Of a stretch of 64,000 bases of DNA, positions 45,957-57,999 are shown piece after piece. This DNA comes from Artemia franciscana (Eukaryota; Arthropoda; Branchiopoda; Anostraca; Artemiidae), in NCBI RefSeq assembly GCF_032884065.1, contig NW_027062616.1, positions 796,488 through 860,487 of the forward strand. Direction: 5' to 3'. The first letter of the stretch is position 1. Every line of letters begins with the position of its first letter. Both the position numbers and the translations under genes were made by a program. A model generated the notes under the pieces. That model made no database searches. It worked only from the letters and a program-made list of their open reading frames with translations, and was not told the origin of the DNA.

Positions 45957-48761
45957 TCAAACAGTTCGTGGTAACGAACTGTAGTAAGGAGCGAACCGGG
46001 TCAATAGTAACAAAAACTCGGTTGAATTTTGATATCAATAGCTACATCAAAAGAATCGCATTTTAATGCTGATTTTAAATATATGAGCTTCATCAAGTTT
46101 AGTCTTAACCATCAAAAATTACAAGCCTGAGAAAATTTGCCTTATTTAGGAAAATAGGGGGAAACACCCCCTAAAAGTCTTAGGATCTTAACTAAAATGA
46201 CACCATCAGATACAGCGTATTAGAGAACCCTACTGTAGAAGTTTCAAGCTCCTATCTACAAAAATGTGGAATTTTGTATTTTTTGCCAGAAGACAAATCA
46301 CAGGTGCGTGTTTATTTTTTTGTTTTGTTTTTTGTTTTTTTCCCCGAGGGGTCATCGTACTGACCTAGTGGTCCTAGAATGTCACAAGAGGGCTCATTCT
46401 AATGGAAATGAAAATTTCTAGTGCCCTTTTTAGGAGACCAAAAAATTGGAGGAAATCTAGGCCCCCTCCCACGCTCATTTTTTCCCAGAGTCAACAGATC
46501 AAAATTTTGAGATAGCCATTTTATTCAGCATAGTCGACAACCATGATAACTATGTCTTTGGGGATGACTTACTCCCCCACAGTCCCTGGGGGAGGGGCTG
46601 CAAGTTACAAACTTCGACCAGTGTTTACATATAATAATGGTTATTGGGAAGTGTACAGACGTTTTCAGGGGGATTTTTTTTATTTTGGGGGTAGGGTTGA
46701 GGGGAGGGGGCTATGTTGGAGGATCTTTCCTTGGATAAATATGTCATGGGAGAAGAAAAATTCAATGAAAAGGGCGCAGGGCGCAGAACGAATCTGGTCA
46801 CGTAAGAAAAAAACGTCAAATTCAGAGCTTAATATACAATGCTGTGTGTTCGGAGCCTCTCTATTATGGAGTATAATTTGAAAATAACACAACTATACGA
46901 AAATTAAAACATATATACCACAACCATAACTCAACTAACGAAAGAACTGCTAAGAGATAACACAACTATAAAGCGAAAACAGGTCAAAACTAACGGGAAA
47001 ATAAACGAACTAAGAGGTGGAAGGGGCCCAGAGAAAAAATAAAATCCTTTTTGAATTTTGACCCTAACTTCCTCAGAGGAGTAATAATGTCAGAAGCCCC
47101 GAAATACCGAATTATTTTCTTTCAAACAGTTCGTGGTAACGAACTGTAGTAAGGAGCGACCCGGCTCAATAGAAAACGAAATTCTAAATAATAGAATTTT
47201 GATGCTAAAATATACATCAAAAGAATGAGATTTTTATGCTAATTTTAAATATACAAGTTTCATCAAATTTGGTCTTTGTCATCAAAAGTTATGAGCCTGA
47301 GAAAATTTGTCTTATTTTAGAAAATAGGGGAAAACACCCCCTAAAAGTCACACAATCTTAATTAAAGTCACACCATCGCATTCGGCGTGTCAGAAAACCC
47401 TATAGCAAAATTTTCAAACTCTTATCTACAAAAATGTGGAATTTCGTATTTTTTACCAGAAGACAAATCACGGGTGCGTGTTTTTTTTTTTTTTTCCCAG
47501 GGGTCATCGTGTTGACCAAGTGATCCTAGAATGTTGCAAGAGGGCTCATCCTAGCGGAAATAAACAGTTCTAGTGCCCTTTTTAAGTGACCAAAAAAATT
47601 GGAGGGCACCTAGGCACCCTCCCACGCTCATTTTTCTCCAAAGTCAACAGATCAAAATTTTGAGATAGCCATTTTGTTCCGCATAGTCAAAAACCATAAT
47701 AACTATGGCTTTGGGAATGACTTACTCCCCCACAGTCCCTGGGGGAGGGGCTGCAAGTTACAAACTTTGACCAGTGTTTACATATAATAATGGTTATTGG
47801 GAAGTGTACAGTCGTTTTCATGGGATTTTTTTGGGTTTTGGGGGTGGGGTTGAGGAGAGGGGGCTATGTGGGAGGATCTTTCCCTGGAGAAATATGTCAT
47901 AGGGGAACAAAAATTCAATGAAAAGGGCGCAGGATTTTCTAAAAAATTTTTCCATTGAAAGCAAGGAGTAGCATTGAAACTTAAAACGAACAGAGATTAT
48001 TACGCATATGAGGGGCTCTAAAAATACTTTAGCATAAAGAGCGAGGTATTCAGGAGGAGATAAACACCTCGCTCTTTATGCTATAGTATTTTTAGTAGTT
48101 TCAACTATTTATTCTACGGCCTTTCTGATTCAGGGGTCATTCTTAAAGAATCGGCACAAAACTTACGATTTAGTGTAAAGAGCGAGGTATTAACGAGGGT
48201 ACAAACCCCCTCATATACATAATAAAAATTTAAGAATATAGAAGTTTGTTACGTAAGTTAATTCTTAAGTTACGTATATTTTTTAATAATAAAAGAATTA
48301 TAGTTGCCTTTTTGAGTAACCGAAAAATTGCATGGCAACTAGACCTCCATCCCCATCCCTTATTTCTCAAAATCGTCTGATCAAAACTAAGAGAAAGCCA
48401 TTTAGCCAAAAAATGGAATTAAAATGTAAATTTCATTTTAATAATTTATGTGTGGAGAGCCAAAATCAAACATGTATTAATTCAAAAACTTTCAGAAATT
48501 ACATAAAAAAAACTAGTTTTTCTAACTGAAAGTACGCAAACTAAAATGTAAATAGAAATTACTCCGTATATGAAATGGGTTGTCCCCTCCGCAATCCCTC
48601 GCTCTTTACGCTAAAGCTTTTAATTGTTTTAAAAAGCAGAATTGTGGCAAAGAGGCCAACTTTAGCGTAAAGAGCAAGGGATTACGGAGTAATTTCTGTT
48701 CGTTTTAAGTTTTAATGTTGCTCCTTACTTTCAGTTAGAAAAACTAGTTTTTTTTATGTAA
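45957..48761 (+). mobile_element. Composite TC...TTTAA insertion inside the helicase
   Basis: A first, 3'-truncated copy (45957-46781), a 340-bp unrelated stretch (46782-47121) and a second full copy (47122-48761). The outer flanks (TCGA on the left, TCTTGAAC on the right) join to the same codons seen in the duplicated segment at 45848. The whole composite therefore behaves as one insertion. Confidence 0.75.
47122..48761 (+). mobile_element. TC...TTTAA element, full copy
   Basis: Begins TCAAACAGTTCGTGGTAACG and ends TTATGTAA. Its palindrome is shorter and more diverged than in other copies. Confidence 0.85.
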
Positions 48762-48965
48762 TCTTGAACAGGAATCAGTCAAAAAGTAGATCCTGAAAAA
48801 GGGAAATAAAAATATTCTAAAATATGACTTAGAAATTTTGTTAACAAAACATGCCTCTCAGTCTTGAACAGGAATCATTCGTAAAGTAATTCCTGAAAAT
48901 GGGAAATAGAAATATTCCAAAAAATGACTTCAATGAAATTGAATTACCGGATGATTTCTTTTTCA
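48762..48965 (+). repeat. Tandem copies of a ~100-bp helicase segment
   Basis: The segment TCTTGAACAGGAATCA...GGGAAATAAAAATATTC occurs at 45848-45956, about 48762-48850 and about 48866-48950, with increasing divergence in the middle copy. It indicates local duplication of the helicase before or during the insertion. Confidence 0.7.
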
Positions 48966-49560
48966 ATAATAATTTAATTGATGAAGCATTTGGAAATTGC
49001 CTCACAAATCAAAATTACGATGGATAGGAGCAACATTTTATTTTAGAGTTATTCAACAAAGAAGTAAGTATAATGAATGCTGAGGTTATTGATCGTCTCC
49101 AAGGAGATTACAAATTCTACAGAAGTTATTTTCCTGTGGAGGATAAAACAGGAAGGATTAATTGAACTCATAAGAGAATTTCTTAATTAAATTGAAATTG
49201 TTGAGTTGACAGCCCATAACTTAAAACTAAGGAATAACAATACAATTATGCTAGTGCATAATTTAAATATTTCAGTGGGTATATGCAATGAAGCATGCCT
49301 GGTTGTTACTAAATTATTTAACAACGTTAAATATTAAACGTTAATTATTAAAGCAAAAAAAAATACTAAAAAAAATACCCGATTCATCATCGACTCTAAC
49401 ATAGGTAAACTCGTATTCAAACTACATCGACATTAACCCCATTTCTATCATCGTTTGCGATGACTGTACATAAATTACAAGGGCAAACTTTCGAGTCTAT
49501 TGGTGTTAATCCCTGTACATCTGTCTTTTATCTCGGCATGTTGTATATATCCTTTTCTCT

Positions 49561-50551
49561 ATGTTAAATCACAAAAAAACTATCTAAAGTTCTACTACTA
49601 ACTTGTATTGTATTGTAAACTTGTAAATATTTTTAATAGAAACAGCAAATGACGTCATGATATCATGACAATAGGCTCAAATAAAAGTTAAAATTTTCTT
49701 AAGCATATTTTGCTGAAGCATGTTCTTGTAAACTACTGAAATATTTCCCTCTATCTTTGTTTTTCTATCTTTTGTCCTATATCCTTCCCTCCCTTTCTTT
49801 TTCTTCGTTTAATTTACTGGTTTATGAGTTGGTGTTTAAGTAATTGCATTGGAAACTGACGCAATGGCACATGCAAAGGCTATTGCTAACTTTAATCATC
49901 GTGCAGATGAGAAAGTAAAATAACATTCATATTTTGGTCTATTTGGCGTACTCCTCAGAAACGTCGACTGCCGACATTCAGAGTTTTCTACAAAATTGTA
50001 AAAAAGTGTCGCAAATACGATCATCCAGACCTTTTCGCTTGATGTTTGAAACCAATGAACACCTACACAAAGTGACAGACAGTCCATCTAAGATAGGCTC
50101 TGAGCGGCTTCTCGTTATAGAATACAATTTCCAGACCCCTCAGTGTTACCAATGGAAACAGTGCTATGTATATAAGTATATAAGCACCCCTGCTATACAT
50201 AGCACCCCTGTTATGTATATAAGTGCCCTATAGCCCAGAAAATATTAAAATAAGTCACTCTCTGAGTCGCCAAATGAGGTGCAGTGATCAATAATAGACC
50301 TATCTTTGTTTCACCTCGTGGCTAATTGTGATGTGCTTCGTCTACAGAAGCATTTCCTTTCGAAAGAAGGACTAGCCCTGCTACAACTTGATGGTTGAGG
50401 TGAAGTACGCCTGGATTGTCGAGTGGTAAAAGAAGACTCTCTAAATGTTTAGCTCAACCTATTCGTTCCGAACGTATGCCCAAACCAATTTGGTTCTCTG
50501 ATTTCTTTATGTTTGTTCAACTCTTAGACGCTGGTGTGTTTTCACATATAT
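49561..50551. other. Unassigned sequence
   Basis: A 99-residue open frame at 49934-50233 matches nothing I know. A small run of repeats of the type TGTATATAAG/CACCCCTG lies at 50165-50230. Confidence 0.4.
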
Positions 50552-50850
50552 GCTAATTGACTACCATGGCTTATGCTAGGAGTGGAAGTTCAACATAGCT
50601 GGAAATAAACTTGGAAGCTCTGTGTCAGAGAACCTAGCTTCAAGCTCCTGCACATATGTGAAATTTTGTACTTTTTGCCAGAAGAAAGATCATGGATGTG
50701 TGTTTATTTGTTTTTTGTTTTTTTTTTTGTTTTTTCATATAAAACCACAAGGAAGTTTTATCATATAAAACCAAAACACAAATACATCTTTTTCAAAATG
50801 TTAAGAAACACTCCAGTTTTGTATACACAAGGCAGTAACAATAATAATTT
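50552..50850 (+). repeat. Direct repeat left of a solo Penelope terminal repeat
   Basis: Landmarks CTAATTGACTACCATGGCTT and AACTCCAGTTTTGTATAC recur at 51117-51425 in the same order. Confidence 0.8.
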
Positions 50851-50852
50851 TA

Positions 50853-51110
50853 GTCGTCATGGTTGTTTTGTGATGTCTTAAAAAAGTCTTAAAATGTCAA
50901 TTTAAAATTTTTTTTTTCGTTGAGAAAGGCTCCCGGACGTGAGCCCGAGATATTCGGAATATTTTTATTTTTTTGGTTAAAGTGTAATTTTTATCTTTTA
51001 TTTTTGTTCACCGCTTTGTCGAAATTAAAACCCGTTATTTTGCTGCTTAATTTTTCGTAAATGGAAAAGCAGTGTGGTCTAAGAATATAATTTGGCATGT
51101 AAGTAAACAT
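50853..51110 (+). mobile_element. Solo Penelope-type terminal repeat (PLTR)
   Basis: Matches 62858-63110 over its whole length, from GTCGTCATGG to AATATAATTTGGCAT, including the GTTGAGAAAGGCTCC hairpin. There is no Penelope coding region next to it. Confidence 0.85.
50917..50957 (+). ncRNA. Variant hammerhead-like motif in the solo PLTR
   Basis: TCG, TTGAGAA, A, GGCTC/GAGCC, then GAGA instead of GAAA, TA, TT, CGG. It is the most decayed of the four. Confidence 0.4.
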
Positions 51111-51116
51111 ATATCC

Positions 51117-51425
51117 TAATTGACTACCATGGTTTATGCTAAGAGTGGAATTTCAACAGAGCTGTAAGTAAGGTTGGAAGCTTATTTAGTAAGCTGTGTC
51201 AGAAAAACAGAAACTTAATGCTATCGTTTAAGGATATATGAACTGTAATCTTAGCGATAGTAATAGCACCAGGACAGAGATTCTTAGTTGCTGTCCTCAA
51301 ATGAACTATTTTTTAGTTATTTATTTTTCTTCACATATTAAACCAAAACACAAACACATCTTTTTCAAAATTCTAAGAAAAACTCCAGTTTTGTATACAA
51401 AAGGCAGTAACAAGTAATAATTTAT
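51117..51425 (+). repeat. Direct repeat right of the solo PLTR
   Basis: Second copy of 50552-50850 with scattered substitutions. The terminal repeat sits between the two copies. Confidence 0.8.
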
Positions 51426-51429
51426 ATTC

Positions 51430-54000
51430 CATTACAGATCCCAACATAACCAACACGCAGTTAATACACGGTTATCAAATCACTGTTAACAACGACCTGT
51501 TATTTACTCATGCGCATAACAGTGGGTCTACATTCAATTTTGATCTTTTTCTTTCGATGAGACCGAATGTGATTAACCGCTCTTCCCGTGTTAACAATTC
51601 AATCAGTGTTTCTGACCATCTACCGGTTTCAAATATCTTTCGTGTTGGTTTAGATAATCCTATTGCTCGACTAATGAATCTTAGTTGCTGAGTGTGGAAA
51701 CAGGAGTGAAAAAAACTTGATGTCGATGCACATAGCTAGAATCAAATACACTGACCGCATCACAAACACCGAAGTACGCCAACGGCTCCAGTCGAGTGAA
51801 ACCGCTCTCAGTAGATCATGAAACGGCAACTGTGTTGGTTTGGCCACGTCAAGTGAATGGAGCCAAGCCGCCTTCTTAAAATTGTACTTGAAGGATCTCT
51901 GCACGGTCCCCTTCTGCAAGGCAATTCAATTTTTACAGCGTGAATTTAGCCTAATTGTCACGTACTGCACCTGATAGAATAATAAACAGAGCCTTGACGC
52001 GTGAGCTAGCAAAAGGAGTGGCCCCAAAAAAGGAATGACTTCCAACGAGGAGGGTTGGGACCTAAGGGATAAGGACTTACCAATTAGTTTTGATAACATA
52101 TTGTCGAAAATTAAAGTGCCTTATCACCTATTTCAGACTAGCTGATACTAAGGTAATATTTACAAGCATTTACCACTGAATACCTATTACTGTGAAATTA
52201 TACGCATGTCGATGGTGGCAGAAATGGTGGCTCTATCTTCTAGAGAAACTTAGATCGGAACAGAAATATGAAATTAGAACGAAAACTCCAAGCTTATTAA
52301 AGGCTGCCATCGGTCTTGGTTTTGGTCTTAGCTGTGGTGTGATGGTAGGCATAAAGTGGGCAGAGTGAATAAAATCAGATTCCACGATACACAAATTCGC
52401 AAAATTCTTAGCTCATCCCCGGGCTCATGTTAAAAGAAAATAGTGCTCGAATCAAAATAAACCCTTCCTGGTTTGAAAATTTGTGAAAAATAATAGACAT
52501 ATTAAGCATTCGGATCCTGCCCATCTAAGTCTTTGAAGGAAGAGTCGAGTAACTATTGAACTTCCGAGTTTTTTTGCACCTGGTCCACAGCTTGAACAGA
52601 CTTTTGAAAAGGAACTAGATAAAATGCTCTCAGGGTCTATTAAAAGTCTTGGCTTTGTAGAAGCCTTCTCGAGTGTCTGTGATGCTATTAACAAAGTAAA
52701 AAAAATATTACTCAAATAGAGTTAATTATATTTGTGACTTGCATCTAGTAAATGGCAGTCTGATGCTGTTCGAGCTCTTAACTTTAATGTAGCAAATAAT
52801 AATCTCGCATGGCTTAGTGCCCAAATCGTTTGGTATCGATTTCATCACTCTCCAGCTATTAAAAAGGTAAAAAACCCATCTCTGTGTAGTTTGCATTGGC
52901 CAATTACTGTTGCATCGATTCTCTTTAAAATTTTGAAATAGTAGTTGTTTTTGATTAGAAAGACCGAGTATGCTACTCGCCGTGCAACCTGTTTGGTTTC
53001 AAAAAGGGCTACATTAGACAGCAATGTGCACCATCCTGTGTATAATATCCTTCTGGAATGTTATTGAATTATTAAATCTATCGTTATTATAGGTTTGAAA
53101 TGTAAGCCAAGCATTCTACTCCGGTCTTAATAGTCATCTGCTATGGAGAGCATATGTAAGATGAGTCGATAGTCTTGACGCGGTCTTGACAAGTCGGTAG
53201 TCCTTATGTTCCGTAATTTGTACCGAAAACTTGCAGTGGAGATTAAGTTTAGCCTACCAAGTTGGATAAAGACTTCTTCTACTATTATCCCAGTTCAAAA
53301 AGGGATTCGTCAAGGATCTCTTCATCACTTCTTTTCAACAGCAGTGTAGGTGAGGCTCAGCATGTGGTTTAACCAAGTTTTCTCACCAGGGCCAAAAACT
53401 GTATTTGTTGAACTATGCCGACAATATTTTGTATTTAAGTCGTTCTTTTTCCTGTTTTGAAGAGAGTTTTGTAGCGTTGAATTGCTCAAATAAGAAAATC
53501 GGTCTGTCTTTCAACGAGACTAAAACAGAGTTTATTGTTTTTAATCGTAAAGGAAGTTTTCCTACCCGAGAAGTAAAACTTCGTGACAAGATAATAAAAT
53601 TTTCTTCAAATATAGAGCATCTTTGTCCACCTGTGGATTGAAACGTTAAACCAATGCGTCTGTTTTTAATAGATGATATTACAAGTAAAGTCCGAAAAAC
53701 TCACGGAATATTTGTATCTTCGAAAGGTTCATATATAGTCAATTGATTCGAACCCAGCTTTTTTTGGTGATGGTTACACCACACGTGTTGGCGATCACTG
53801 CTTTTCTGGATTCTCTTATCAGATAAGAATAAACGTAAATTGCGTTCTTGTTGCTACCGTTTTCGTAAATTCCTTTTGTGCGTACCTCCTTGGAAACGTA
53901 ACGCAGCTATTAGCAACCAATATAAAAAATAGCACCCGTACAGGTCTATTCAAAAGAGACTAGAGGAGTTTTATATTATTTTAACGGAAACTGAACTCTG
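51430..54000 (+). mobile_element. Decayed LINE on the + strand
   Basis: 51440-51660 reads an endonuclease end (YQITVNNDLLFTHAHNSGST, RSSRVNNSISVSDHLPVSN). 51700-51930 reads a piece of a LINE C-terminus (KYTDRITNTEVRQRL, then in a second frame LCWFGHVKWMEPSRLLKI). 53220-53640 reads RT (FSLPSWIKTSSTIIPVQKG, IRQGSLHHFFSTA, YADNILYLSRSF, KTEFIVFNRKG). The order is scrambled, with the C-terminus before RT, so two elements may be juxtaposed. All are pseudogenic. Confidence 0.7.
53220..53641 (+). pseudogene. LINE reverse transcriptase core, broken
   Basis: KGIRQGS is the RT motif before the catalytic box. YADN stands for the usual YADD, so the second catalytic aspartate is lost. A stop follows FSTAV, and a frame change separates the two motifs. 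Downstream NETKTEFIVFN corresponds to the KT-K box of the RT thumb boundary. Confidence 0.8.
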
Positions 54001-54086
54001 TGACGCTTTTCAATTTTAGTGTCCATTTGTTGTTCTGCTTCTATACATTTGTGCGTTTCTTATTTGGTACATTTTTGTTGTTGTAA

Positions 54087-54165
54087 CCTTTTATAGCACA
54101 GTGGATTGAGGCTCTGCTTGGCAATAGGAGGCCTAGGGTTCGATCCCCGTCGCAACAAGGTTGGG
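54087..54165 (+). ncRNA. tRNA-like A-box/B-box stretch, possible SINE head
   Basis: TAGCACAGTGG (54094-54104) fits a Pol III A box, and GGTTCGATCCC (54137-54147) fits a B box, 32 bases apart. The flanking bases do not make a proper acceptor stem or a full T-stem, so this is not a functional tRNA. A tRNA-derived SINE, or a tRNA relic, is more likely. Confidence 0.5.
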
Positions 54166-54199
54166 CGACAAGCTTGCTACTTGTCCCTGGAAAAAAAAA

Positions 54200-55573
54200 C
54201 ACCTAGCAACTGAAACGTCGATTTGACGCCCTATGGACCATCAATGGCTCTGGAAGATCTTTATCCTTTTTTGTTGTTGTTGTCTTTATTTTATTATTGC
54301 GTTAGTGACATTTTATCTTTTTAGTGGGAAATATTGTTCCTGCGTTCATTCATGTGGTTATTTCCCCCTCCTTTACAGGCCATGGAGTATTTGTGGGGAT
54401 CAGCGCATTATATTTGTTTTGTGATTTTTTTATTGTTTGGAAAAATATCTTATCTATTGTCTAAATTTTTCCAAGCTGTTTGGTGTTGATTTTACTGCTA
54501 ATTTTTCATATATTTCTTTTTTTTAACTTTATGCCCACTACAACCAAATACTGCACAAGTGCATATGGAGGTAAATTCATTGAAAACTGGATTCCATGGT
54601 TTTCCATTTTTTTTTAATATATAGTCAAATAAAATCTCAGTTAATTCAATTAAAATACTGAGATTTCCATTTTATCTTGCTTGCTGCTTTGACAATCAAC
54701 AATGAGTGCCCAAATTCTTCTGGATTTGTGGGCCGAGACCTTTTTTCTCTGGTTTTACTGTACTTAATTCTGTTTCTATTGTTTTCTACTTTATTTTGCT
54801 TTATAATTCTTGTAGTGTGTTTTCAAACGGGAAAACTGATTTCTGAAACTGTAACGTAAAAAAAACCCTCAAAAGTTTTTACAAGAATAATCCCTATTTT
54901 AAAAATGCCCATTGTGGATTTTCTTTTTGTCATAATTATGAATTTTCCTCGTGAAAATGGCGACTTTTGATATGATGTAAATTCGTTCTCAATCAGCTTA
55001 AAAGAATGTTTCAGATAAAATAATAATAACAATCAAATTATGCGAATAATAAGCCAAAATTTTCTAGGATCTGAAAAATTCAAAGTCAAGGTTCAAAAAA
55101 CTACTAGGTCTACTAAAAAAAAACAAAAAAACAATTTAAGCTAAAATCATAAGTTTAAACTAGTTGTATTTTTGTATCAGTTGAATTTAGTTGTATCAGT
55201 TGAATTTTTCTGTAACATTAGGCTTTGAATTTGAGAAAAAACAGTCTCTCAGACGTTACCAATCGGCAAAGTAGGGAATATATCCTCTTATCTAGTGTTG
55301 ATCAAAAATAGGAAAAAACGCAAATTTTCCTTTTCATTTTGAATAGATATGGTGTATAGTGCTAAAAACCTGAGATAGGATGAACACTAGAATATATTAA
55401 GGCCACAAAACAATCAAGGGACACCAAAAGAGGAAGACAATGTTTCTATCTAATGAAAATATTTGATAGTTGCTTTGTTTCAATACTTCTTTCACTCTGT
55501 ATTTTTGAGTCACCGCTTCAAGTTTTATTTTTAGCTCTTCAATTAATTAATTGCAACTTGTTTTATTTTATTA
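54200..55573. other. Unassigned AT-rich sequence
   Basis: No gene recognised. The short hydrophobic open frames at 54233-54424 and 54677-54859 come from T-rich DNA. Confidence 0.5.
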
Positions 55574-57999
55574 TTAAATAAAAAACAAGTATTTTTTAAC
55601 TAAAAGTAAGGAGCGACATCAAAACTTAAAATGAACAAAAACTACTCCGTGTATGAAAGGGGCTGTTCCTTCCTCAACGTCCCGCTCTTTACTACTACTA
55701 CCACTACTACTACTAATACTACTGCTACTACTACTACTACTACTACTACTACTAATAACTCACTGCAGCACCAAGCCGCCTGAGGCCAAAACAGCTATGC
55801 ACGCTCCTCCTCCGGCCTAATCTATTTAAAGCCTCCCTCTTTACAACCTCCCGGGAAGTCCCCATTTACTATAAATCTTTATTTATGACTGCCTCCCAAC
55901 CCAAACAAGGACGACCTGCTTTCCGTTTAGCCCCAGACGGTTGGCCAAAAAGGACAATCTTCGGTAATCTGTCATCCTTCATCCGTAGAACGTGGCCTAG
56001 CTATCTCAACCTTTCTTTCACTATAGCGCTAGAAAGTGGGATTGAACCACATTTTTCGTACAACCTACTGTTTGGAATACGGTCAGTTAGCCGGGTACCC
56101 AGAACAATCCGTAGGCAATTTCTCTGAAAAACATCTAGTGAATTTTCATCTGCTTTTCGGAGCGCCCAGGGTTCAGAGCCATATTTGACCTCTGTCATCA
56201 CTGTAGCTTCCAATATTCTAATCTTGGTTTGCAGACTTATCTGTCTATTCTTGCAAACTTTTTTTTAACTGAAAAAACACCCTGAGCCTTAGCTATTCTA
56301 CTTTTAACATCTTCACTGCTCCCACCATCTTTACTAATAATACTACCAAGGTCACTGAAGCTCCCAACCTGATCAATCTTTTCGTTACCTAATGTCACCT
56401 GTTCATTTTCACTTATTTCTAGGCTTAGTGACTTAGTCTTCTTAACATTAATTTTCAAGCCAATTTTAGCACCCTGAACTTGCAAAACCTCTAAAAATTC
56501 ATTCATTTTGCTCACATTTTAATCTAATATGCTTAAATCATCAGCATAATGTAAGTCAAGGAGTGTTAATCTTCCCCATTTGATTCTGTGGTCTCCAATT
56601 GCCCTTCCTGTGCTCCTTAAGACGAAGTCCAGTTAAAAAAAAACTTGTTTTCTTATATTTAATTTCTGAACCATTTTGAATAAATACATGTTTGATTTTG
56701 GCTCTCCACAAATGAATAATTAAAATTATGGCTTTCTCTCAGTTTTGATCAGCACGATTTTGAGAAAAAGAGGGGGGGGGGAGGAAGCCTTGTCATCCTC
56801 CAATTTTTTCGTTACTTAAAAACGCAACTAGAATTTTTATTTTTAACGAAAGTTGTTATTAGTAAAAAATATACGTAACTTACAAATTAACTTACGTAAC
56901 GAACTTCTATATTCGTATATTTTTATTATGTATATGAGGGGGTTTGCCCCCTTGTTAATACTTTGTAATATTTTGTCTTAATTCTTTAAGATTAACCCCT
57001 GAATCACAAAGGCTATAGAATAAATAGTTGAAATTACGAAAAATACTTTACCGTAAAGAGCGAGGTATTTAGGAAGAGATGAACCCCCTACATGCGTAAT
57101 AATCTCTGTTCGTTTTAAGTTTTAATTTTGGTCCTTACTTTCAGCGGAAAAAACTTTTTCATACTCATTTTTCATTTTTTTTTAATAATGCTAGAAAATC
57201 CTGCGCCCCCTTCATGGAATTTCTCTTCACCCATGAACAATTCCTCCAAGGGAAGATCCTCCCACGTATACCCCTCTCTTCAACCCCTCCCCAACCAAAA
57301 AATCCCTCTGAAAAGGGCTGTACACTTCAAAATAACCATTACTGAATATAAACACTGGCCAAAGTTTGTAACTTGCAGCCCCTCCCCCGGTAACTGTAGG
57401 GGAGTAAGTCCCCCCAAAGACATTTTTATAATGTTTTCGACTATGCTGAACAAAATTGACATCTCAAAAATTTGATCCGTTGGCTTTGGGAAAAGATGAG
57501 CGTGGGAGAGGGCCTAGGTACTCTCAAATTTTTTAGTCACTTAAAAACGGCACTAGAACATTTAATTTCCGTTAAAATGAGCCCTCTTGTGACATTCTAG
57601 GACTCCTTGGTTGATACGATCAGCCCAGGGGAAAAAAAAAATAAACACACACATGTGATCGGTCTTCTGGCTAAAAATACTAAGTTCCACATTTTTTTAG
57701 ATAAGAGCTAGAAACTTCAAAGTAGGGTTCTCTGATACGTTGAATGCGATGGTGTGATTATCGTTAAGATCTTATGACTTTTAATGGGTTTTTCCCCCCA
57801 TTTTTAGAAACAGATTTCTATTTGCTCTTAACTTTTGATGAGTAAGATTTAAATTTGACGAAACTTATATATTCAAAATTAGCATAAAAATACAATTCTT
57901 TTGATGTATCTATTAGTATCAAAATTCTGTTTTTTAGAGTTTGGTTTACTATTGAGCCGGGTCGCTCCTTGCAATAGTTAGTTACCACGATCTGTTTGA
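55574..57999 (-). mobile_element. TC...TTTAA element split by an RTE-like LINE
   Basis: Left part 55574-55692 is one palindrome arm. The remainder resumes at about 56630 and runs to the TC end at 57999 (CAGATCGTGGTAACTAACTA, diverged). Flanks are A and T on the element strand. Part of the palindrome is missing at the insertion point. Confidence 0.8.
55693..56629 (-). mobile_element. RTE-like LINE, 5'-truncated 3' end with (TAC)n tail
   Basis: The - strand reads LDFVLRSTGRAIGDHRIKWG, LDLHYADDLSILD (catalytic YADD intact), KIGLKINVKKTKSLSLEISE, IDQVGSFSDLGSII, then a frameshift near 56225 and VKYGSEPWALRKADENSLDV, FQRNCLRIVLGTRLTDRIPN, RWLGHVLRMKDDRLPKIV and GQPSGAKRKAGRP. One in-frame TAA follows LSILD. 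The 3' end is a clean (TAC)n/(GTA)n tract at 55693-55760. The same family occurs at 8950-9255 and 32160-32630. Confidence 0.88.

Larger units (their letters stand above)
45600..49560 (+). pseudogene. Helitron/PIF1-like helicase, disrupted
   Basis: Separate + strand blocks match the C-terminal half of PIF1-type helicases from Helitrons. In order: SVTGRNFRQCLAVQLENN (motif like GDFRQ-LPV), LEQESFGKYILKMGNRNIP, NEIELPDDFFF, NKEVSIMNAEVIDRLQGDYK, HNLKLRNNNTIMLVHNLNIS, VGICNEACLVV and FAMTVHKLQGQTFESIGVN. They are separated by frameshifts, a duplicated segment and a 2.8-kb insertion at 45957-48761. This helicase unwinds DNA for rolling-circle transposition. The Rep nuclease part is not in view. 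Confidence 0.85.

Noticed and set aside
46543..46881. 112-codon open frame as a gene
   Set aside because: It lies inside a copy of the TC...TTTAA element, and other copies do not keep the frame.
54087..54165. Functional tRNA gene
   Set aside because: The A and B boxes fit, but no acceptor stem or full T-stem can be paired.
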